From assembly GCF_002844195.1 (NCBI RefSeq), contig NZ_PEND01000001.1, positions 620,001-684,000 of the forward strand: a DNA stretch of 64,000 nucleotides, written 5' to 3'. Under the pieces are notes generated by a model. That model was not told where the DNA came from. It did not search any database and saw only the letters and a list, made by a program, of their open reading frames with translations. This DNA comes from Halegenticoccus soli (GTDB taxonomy: Archaea; Halobacteriota; Halobacteria; Halobacteriales; Haloferacaceae). Made by a program: the position numbers and the translations under genes. This document shows, in pieces, positions 58,944 to 64,000 of the stretch; position 1 is the first letter of the stretch, and the number at the start of each line of letters is the position of its first letter.

Positions 58944-61900
58944 CTACTTCCCCCACTCGGCGACGCGCTTCGGCCGGTCCGAGACCGCCTGCACGTCGAT
59001 GGGGTCGTCCGCGGCGCGGATGCCCTCGAGCGCCGCCTTCGCGCTGGCCTCCGTCGAGAAGTACGTCACCTCCTCCTCGACGGCGACTTCGAGCGCCGCG
59101 CGGTCGCGGGAGACGATGAGGTCGATCTCGCCGGCGCGGATCGCCTCGCGGAAGGCCTCCGGATCGTCGAACGAGACGAGTTCGAAGTGCTCGGCGAACC
59201 CCTCCGCGAGTTCGCGGCCGGCCGCCGAGTCGGGGTCCGGGAACTCGTCGTCCGAGAGATCGACCACGGCGGTCCCGGTCGTCGGGATCGGCTTGCCCGT
59301 CGCGGCCTGCGCCTTCTCGTAGGCCTTTCCGAACGTCGAGGCCGTTCCCATCACCTCGCCGGTCGATTTCATCTCCGGGCCGAGCCGCGGGTCGGAGCCC
59401 GGCAGGCGGTCGAACGGGAGGACGACCTCCTTCACGCTCACCTGCTCCGGGATCCGCTCCGCCGCTTCGAGTTCGTCCAGCGACGCGCCCGCCATCACCT
59501 TCGCCGCGAGCTTCGCGATGGGCACGCCCGTCGCCTTCGAGACGTACGGGACGGTGCGCGACGAGCGGGGGTTGGCTTCGAGCACGTACACCTCGCTGCT
59601 CGCTTCCGAGGCGCTCTGCGCCTCCCCTTCGCGCTCCTTCACCGCCAGTTGGACGTTCAGCAGACCGACCGTCTCCAGCTCCCGGGCGATGTCCTCCGTC
59701 ACCTCGCGGACGCGGGCCATCGTCTCGTCGTCGAGCGACCGCGGCGGAATCATGCACGCGGAGTCGCCCGAGTGGACGCCCGCGCTCTCGACGTGCTCCA
59801 TCACGCCGCCGATCAGGACGCGCTCGCCGTCGGACACGGCGTCGACGTCGAGCTCGACGGCCCCGTCGAGGAACTGGTCGACGAGGATGGGCTTGTCGGG
59901 GCTCACGCGGACGGCCTCCTCGATGTACTCCGCCAGCTCGTCGTCGTCGTGGACGACCCGCATCGCGCGCCCGCCGAGGACGTAGCTCGGGCGGACGAGC
60001 ACGGGGTAGCCGAGGTCGCGCGCGAGGTCGAGCGCCTCCGCCTCGCTCGTCGCGGTGCCGCCCTCCGGCTGGGCGATCCCGAGGCCGTCCATGAGCGCGT
60101 TGAACCGGTCGCGGTCCTCCGCGAGGTCCATCGCCTCGACGCTCGTCCCGAGGATCCGACAGTCGAGGCCGCGGCGCTCCAGTTCCGCTTCGAGGGGCTC
60201 GCCGACGTTCACGGAGGTCTGCCCGCCGAACTGGACCATCACGCCGTCCGCGCCCGTCGCCTCGACGACGTCGGCGATCTCCTCGGCCGTGATCGGCTCG
60301 AAGAACAGCCCGTCTGAGGTGTCGTAGTCCGTCGAGACCGTCTCGGGGTTGTTGTTCACGACGTGGGCGTCGACGCCGGCCTCGCGGAGCGCGCGCACCG
60401 CGTGGACGGCGCAGTAGTCGAACTCGACGCCCTGCCCGATGCGGATCGGGCCGCCGCCGACCACGACGACGCTCTCGACGTCGGTGTCGACCCGAACCTC
60501 GTTCAGCGGCTCGTCGTTCAGGTACTCGGGCTGGCGGGCCGAGTAGTAGTACGGCGTCGACGCCTCGAACTCCCCGGCGCAGGTGTCGACCTGCTTGAAC
60601 GTCCGCTCGGGGACGGACATCTCGACCTCGTCCACCGACGCCCCCGCCGTCGCAGCGACCTCTGCGTTCGTGAAGCCCGCGGTCGCCGCGGGCTCGAAGT
60701 CCCCCTCGGCGGCCGCGGCGGAGGCTTCGGCGATGCGTCCGTACCGCTCGACGTACCACGTCTCGATCCCGGTCAGCTCCGCGACCTCCTCGACCGTGTA
60801 GCCGCGCTCGAACGCCTCGAACATCGCGTACGGGCGGTCGGGCGTTGGCGTTTCGAGGTACTCGGCTTCGAGCGCCTCGTCGCTCACTTCCGCCCAGTCG
60901 ACGCTCGGCTCGTACTCCGAGGAGCGTAGCGCCTTCAGCAGCGACTCCTCGAAGGTGCGGCCGATCGCCATCGCCTCGCCGGTCGACTTCATCGCCGTCC
61001 CGAGCGCGAAGTCGACGTCGTCGAACTTGTCCTTGGGCCAGCGCGGCACCTTCGTCACGACGTAGTCGATCGCCGGCTCGAAGGCCGCGGTCGTCTGGCC
61101 GGTGATCTCGTTTTCTATCTCGTGGAGGCGCTTGCCGAGCGCGACCTTCGCCGTGACGCGCGCGATCGGGTACCCCGTCGCCTTCGAGGCGAGTGCCGAC
61201 GACCGCGAGACGCGCGGGTTCACCTCGACGACGCGGTACTCGCCGGACGGCGTGCCGTCGTCGCGCCAGGCGAACTGAATGTTACAGCCGCCCTGGATGC
61301 CCAGCTCGCGGATGACTTCGAGCGCCGCCGAGCGCATCTCCTGGTGGCCGTCGTCCGGGATGACCTGCGAGGGCGTGACGACCGTCGACTCGCCGGTGTG
61401 GATGCCCATCGGGTCGATGTTCTCCATGTTGCAGATGATGATGCACGAGTCGTCGGCGTCGCGCATCACCTCGTACTCCAGTTCGACCCAGCCGGCGATC
61501 GACTCGGTGACGAGAACCTCGCCGTTCCGCGAGAGCCGCAGCCCCTTGCGGACGCGCTCGACGAGCTCGTCCATGTCGTCGACGACGCCGGAGCCGGAGC
61601 CGCCCAGCGTGTACGTCGTGCGGGCGATAACCGGGAGGCCGCCGACCGCCTCGACCGCGGCCTCGACGCGCTCCCTGAGCGCGCCCGCGTCGAAGTCCGT
61701 CACCGACTCGCCCTCGTCCAGCGAGATCGTCGTCGACCGGGGCATCGGCTGGCCGATGTCCTTCATCCGCTGGCGGAAAAGGTCGCGGTCCTCGGTCGCG
61801 TAGATGGTGTCCAGCGGCGTTCCCATGATCTCGACGTCGTACTCGTCGAGGACGCCCTCCTCCGCGAGTTCGGCCGTGACGTTGAGCCCGGTCTGGCCGC

Positions 61901-62198
61901 CTAGCCCCGCGATGACGCCGTCCGGGCGCTCCTTCCGGATGATCTCGGCGATGGCCTCGGTCGTGATCGGCTCGATGTACACCCGGTCTGCCATCTCCGG
62001 GTCGGTCATGATGGTCGCGGGGTTGGAGTTGACGAGGACGACTCGGGCCCCCTCCTCCTGTAGCGCGCGGCAGGCCTGCGCGCCGGAGTAGTCGAACTCC
62101 GCGGCTTGCCCGATCTGGATGGGTCCGCTGCCGATGAGCAGTATCGTCCGGTTCTCGGACTCCGCCCGAGAGTCAGTCGAAGTCGCCTCGTCGGTCAT
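58944..62198 (-). CDS. carB: Carbamoyl-phosphate synthase large subunit CarB
   Basis: CarB makes carbamoyl phosphate from bicarbonate, ammonia and two ATP. The 1084-residue protein contains the two tandem ATP-grasp halves. The first starts LLIGSGPIQIGQAAEFDYSGAQACRAL and includes NPATIMTDPEMADRVYIEPIT; the second repeats it as VVVVGGGPIRIGQGVEFDYCAVHAVRAL and NPETVSTDYDTSDGLFFEPIT. A C-terminal MGS-like allosteric domain (TYFSTEASAKAALEGI) follows. The TATA box and the shared operator lie upstream. An acidic stretch (TDEATSTDSRAESE) precedes the first strand, and ATG 62198 fits the promoter spacing. Confidence 0.96.
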   Translation of the reverse strand: MTDEATSTDSRAESENRTILLIGSGPIQIGQAAEFDYSGAQACRALQEEGARVVLVNSNPATIMTDPEMADRVYIEPITTEAIAEIIRKERPDGVIAGLGGQTGLNVTAELAEEGVLDEYDVEIMGTPLDTIYATEDRDLFRQRMKDIGQPMPRSTTISLDEGESVTDFDAGALRERVEAAVEAVGGLPVIARTTYTLGGSGSGVVDDMDELVERVRKGLRLSRNGEVLVTESIAGWVELEYEVMRDADDSCIIICNMENIDPMGIHTGESTVVTPSQVIPDDGHQEMRSAALEVIRELGIQGGCNIQFAWRDDGTPSGEYRVVEVNPRVSRSSALASKATGYPIARVTAKVALGKRLHEIENEITGQTTAAFEPAIDYVVTKVPRWPKDKFDDVDFALGTAMKSTGEAMAIGRTFEESLLKALRSSEYEPSVDWAEVSDEALEAEYLETPTPDRPYAMFEAFERGYTVEEVAELTGIETWYVERYGRIAEASAAAAEGDFEPAATAGFTNAEVAATAGASVDEVEMSVPERTFKQVDTCAGEFEASTPYYYSARQPEYLNDEPLNEVRVDTDVESVVVVGGGPIRIGQGVEFDYCAVHAVRALREAGVDAHVVNNNPETVSTDYDTSDGLFFEPITAEEIADVVEATGADGVMVQFGGQTSVNVGEPLEAELERRGLDCRILGTSVEAMDLAEDRDRFNALMDGLGIAQPEGGTATSEAEALDLARDLGYPVLVRPSYVLGGRAMRVVHDDDELAEYIEEAVRVSPDKPILVDQFLDGAVELDVDAVSDGERVLIGGVMEHVESAGVHSGDSACMIPPRSLDDETMARVREVTEDIARELETVGLLNVQLAVKEREGEAQSASEASSEVYVLEANPRSSRTVPYVSKATGVPIAKLAAKVMAGASLDELEAAERIPEQVSVKEVVLPFDRLPGSDPRLGPEMKSTGEVMGTASTFGKAYEKAQAATGKPIPTTGTAVVDLSDDEFPDPDSAAGRELAEGFAEHFELVSFDDPEAFREAIRAGEIDLIVSRDRAALEVAVEEEVTYFSTEASAKAALEGIRAADDPIDVQAVSDRPKRVAEWGK

Positions 62199-62220
62199 TG
62201 TTCCCTCGAAGTCCGCACAT

Positions 62221-62280
62221 CGTAATAAGTCCGGCGAAAAATTACGATGGGCGTAGAACGATTTCGAATTTCGTAAATAC
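62221..62280 (-). promoter_or_regulatory. carB promoter with an Lrp-type operator
   Basis: TATA ACTTATTACG (minus strand, 62221-62230) is 27 nt before ATG 62198. Upstream, at 62265-62276, the minus strand reads TTACGAAATTCG, the same 12 bp as the operator upstream of carA, in the same orientation relative to its gene; a second ATTACGA-like element lies at 62241-62247. Confidence 0.65.
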
Positions 62281-62637
62281 TGCGAACCGTGGCGGAGCTG
62301 ACGGCCGTACGGACCGGCCGTAGGCTCCGCGGTGACGGGCGACGCTGCCTCCTCGGGCGGTGAACCGCCGATCCGGCGGCTCGTCGAAAGATCCCGGTAG
62401 TCGCTGCCGGGTGACCGCGCCGCCGGCCGCGTGCCGCACCGAACGGGAATCGCGTCTCCGTCTCGGGAACGAAAAGCGGCGTGCGACGGACGCGCCACGG
62501 TCGGCTCCCGGAACCCTCCGGGCGAGGAGTCTCCGAAGCCGTCCGTCGGTTACGGCGCGGCCGGCGTACCTGTTCGAGACTCGCTGTCGTCCGGATACGT
62601 CGACCGGTTCGATCGGATCGATCAGCCCGGCCGAGCG
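62281..62637. other. 357-nt intergenic region, no supported gene
   Basis: GC-rich, with inverted short repeats but no acidic coding sequence. The 70-residue winged-helix gene ends at 62638 on the minus strand, so this is probably its downstream region plus the far upstream of carB. Confidence 0.45.
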
Positions 62638-62850
62638 TCACCGGGCGAGTTCGTACCGGTACGGTCGGTCGGGGATCACCACGACCCGGCCGCGCTCAGC
62701 CCACCGGCCGAGTATCGTGGCGACGCGGTGCGGGCTGTCGAGCGTCTCGTGCCCTTCGAGCGACGAGAGGATCTCGCTCGCGGTCAGCGGCTCCTCCGCC
62801 TCGGAGAGCACGCCCCGAAGCGGTTCGAATTCCCCCGTGCGAACGCGCAT
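62638..62850 (-). CDS. Small winged-helix-like protein
   Basis: The 70-residue product reads like a compact DNA-binding domain: LRGVLSEAEEPLTASEILSSL (helix-turn-helix), HRVATILGRWAERGRVVVIPDRPYRYELA (recognition helix and wing). It has no ligand domain. The acid/base balance is close to neutral, unlike most of the window. Function unknown; it may regulate a nearby gene. Confidence 0.6.
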   Translation of the reverse strand: MRVRTGEFEPLRGVLSEAEEPLTASEILSSLEGHETLDSPHRVATILGRWAERGRVVVIPDRPYRYELAR

Positions 62851-62970
62851 GTGGACCGCGATGCGATCGACCGACTTAACCCTCAGTGTGACGGGCGTCC
62901 GACAAAACGGGGATCGCCGCCGTCGCGCTTCGGGGGCCCTTCGGGGACGATTCGCGGTCGTTCGGTCGGC

Positions 62971-63504
62971 TCAGACGAACACGTCCTCCTCGCCCAGGTC
63001 GCGCTCGGCGCGGTACTGTTCGACGAACGCCGACACGTCGAACTCGAGCATCTGCGCTTCGAACTCGGAGATCGCGGCCTCGTCGTCGGCGTGGCTGACG
63101 GCGTGTTCCATCAGTTCGACGACGAGTTCGACGATGATCTCGTGGAGGCGGCGGGAGTCGAAGTCGGTCACCCACAGGAGGGCGTAGCCGATCTCCTGGT
63201 CGTCGGTCACGTCCTCGCTCACGACCTTCTCGGGGAACTCCTCGAGGACGATACCCATGAGGTGGGGCGTGCCGAACTCCGGCATCTCCTCGCTCGTCGT
63301 CTCGATCGCCTCCCGCAGGATCTCGACCAGGAACTCGGGGAGAAAGCGGTCGGGCGGGTGGACGTCGGTGACGACGGCGTGGGTCCCACCGCAGGCGCAG
63401 TCGAACTCCCGCATCCCCATGTCGATGTCCCTCACGCGCTTCGTCTCGCCGCAGGGGAGTTCGAGTTCCTCCCCCCGTCCTCCGGGGACGCGCGGTTGTG
63501 CCAT
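62971..63504 (-). CDS. DUF5815-like haloarchaeal protein
   Basis: The 177-residue acidic cytosolic protein begins with a small Cys-rich element (LPCGETKRVRDIDMGMREFDCACGGTHAVVTDV, Cys at about 18, 36, 38), which may bind zinc, followed by a helical body (FLVEILREAIETTSEEMPEFG, LHEIIVELVVELMEHAVSHADDEAAISEFEAQMLEFDVSAF). I recall haloarchaeal DUF5815 proteins of this kind, but only by memory. The upstream GTTAAAAC on the minus strand (about 63526-63533) fits a TATA box. Confidence 0.6.
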   Translation of the reverse strand: MAQPRVPGGRGEELELPCGETKRVRDIDMGMREFDCACGGTHAVVTDVHPPDRFLPEFLVEILREAIETTSEEMPEFGTPHLMGIVLEEFPEKVVSEDVTDDQEIGYALLWVTDFDSRRLHEIIVELVVELMEHAVSHADDEAAISEFEAQMLEFDVSAFVEQYRAERDLGEEDVFV

Positions 63505-63596
63505 ACCGGTGGTTGCCGTTTGGGGCGGTTAAAACTCGCGCTCCGCGCCCGGTTTCCGCCACGTTCGGCCCGTCCTTCGAACCGAGGCCGGACCGA

Positions 63597-63645
63597 CCTC
63601 GATTCGGCCTCGATTCGGCCTCGATCCGGCCTCGGTTCGGCTCGG
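63597..63645. repeat. Tandem 11-bp repeats
   Basis: CCTCGATTCGG repeats about four times (with single-base changes such as CCTCGATCCGG and CCTCGGTTCGG), ending CTCGGC. It lies between two minus-strand genes and has no coding frame. Confidence 0.7.
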
Positions 63646-63686
63646 CGTTCCGACGCCGGGGTGCGGCGGTCGTCCGTTCCTCCGAC

Positions 63687-64000
63687 TCACTCCTCCCGGT
63701 CGTCTCCCTCCGACTCCGATTCGTCCGCGCCCGTCGGCTCCGACTCGCCCTCGTTCTCCTCGTCGTTCTCCTCCGCCTCGCTCCCGTTCGCTTCCTCGCC
63801 TTCGTCGGTCTCCTCGCTCGCGTCCTCGTAGTCGCTCAGCTCGCTGTCTTCCCCGTCCGACTCCGTCCCGCCCGCTCGTTCGACCTCGACCTCTACTTCG
63901 ATCTCCAGCCCGTCGACCGAGAGCTCCGCCTCGGCGGTCTCGACGTCGCCGACCTCGATCTCCAGTTCGTCCTCGTCCACCTCGACTTCGACCTCCACGT
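63687..64000 (-). CDS. Acidic low-complexity C-terminal tail of a truncated gene
   Basis: The frame is open to the window edge, so the gene starts beyond 64000; a GTG at 63998 is probably internal. The visible 103 residues are mostly Glu, Asp, Ser and Gly: strand-like ELEIEVGDVETAEAELSVDG and then runs such as EEANGSEAEENDEENEGESE. No family can be named. It may be the disordered tail of a haloarchaeal surface or nucleic-acid-binding protein. Confidence 0.5.
   Translation of the reverse strand, partial: VEVEVEVDEDELEIEVGDVETAEAELSVDGLEIEVEVEVERAGGTESDGEDSELSDYEDASEETDEGEEANGSEAEENDEENEGESEPTGADESESEGDDREE

Noticed and set aside
63597-63645. Possible CRISPR-like array
   Set aside because: Units are only 11 bp and contiguous without spacers, and no cas genes are present.

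Overview
The window is chromosomal DNA from an extremely halophilic archaeon (class Halobacteria). The evidence is the very high GC content, the acidic proteins with long Asp/Glu/Gly linkers, twin-arginine secreted proteins, many leaderless genes with a TATA-like box about 27 nt before the start codon, and families typical of haloarchaea (amphi-Trp, LWR-salt, DUF5815-like, HFX_2341-like regulator, archaeal DnaG, Ahb-type heme synthesis, JAMM desampylase). Short GC-rich repeats such as GGTTCGCTCCGCTCACCG suggest a Halorubrum-like genus, but I cannot fix this from sequence alone. It reads as ordinary core chromosome; I see no rRNA, tRNA, CRISPR array, transposase or integrase.

Layout. 0.2-7 kb holds a small P-loop kinase, two Na+/H+ antiporters, a YihY/BrkB membrane protein, a lipid-anchored GH5-type glycosidase and a damaged-looking beta-helix gene. 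7-11.6 kb has an asparagine-synthase-like enzyme, a second beta-helix secreted protein, MsrB and a Tat-exported protein. 11.6-13.4 kb is a tightly coupled operon (HAD phosphatase, aldo/keto reductase, and a MazG/PRA-PH-like protein with only a CTG start). 13.5-21.2 kb has an FAD oxidoreductase, an AarF/UbiB kinase, Hsp20, a regulator remnant, two adjacent MoeA proteins (the second fused to a periplasmic-binding-like domain) and a HAD phosphatase. 21.3-25.4 kb has PCD/LWR-salt and a heme operon (ahbAB fusion, precorrin-2 dehydrogenase, hemA).

25.6-26.5 kb has two crcB fluoride channel genes preceded by a probable fluoride riboswitch. 27-31.4 kb holds two cis-prenyltransferase genes, one with and one without the catalytic DGNR motif, with a DUF92 membrane protein and a GNAT gene. 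31-36.6 kb has dnaG, a DUF3311/solute:sodium symporter pair, YqcI-like and isochorismatase-like genes and a possible frameshifted small membrane protein. 36.7-44.7 kb has a HFX_2341-like regulator, an enolase-fold protein, DUF1405, ilvD with a duplicated 3' end, a His-rich MoaB and a zinc-type alcohol dehydrogenase. 44.7-50.3 kb has hydrolases, an SDR, a desampylase overlapping isopentenyl-diphosphate isomerase, a PHP protein and a lipid kinase.

50.4-62.2 kb is bounded by carA (next to a divergent lrp-like gene) and carB. Both car promoters carry the same TTACGAAATTCG element upstream of the TATA box, which suggests that the Lrp protein controls both subunits although the genes lie about 10 kb apart. 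Between them are a hexapeptide acyltransferase, a second PHP protein, a Rieske fusion protein, an amphi-Trp/membrane pair, a KaiC-like ATPase and NAD kinase. The end has a small winged-helix protein, a DUF5815-like protein and the acidic tail of a gene that runs off the window.

The most notable items are the fluoride riboswitch, the candidate two-subunit cis-prenyltransferase, the shared car operator, the CTG-start PRA-PH gene and several apparent frameshifts or partial duplications.
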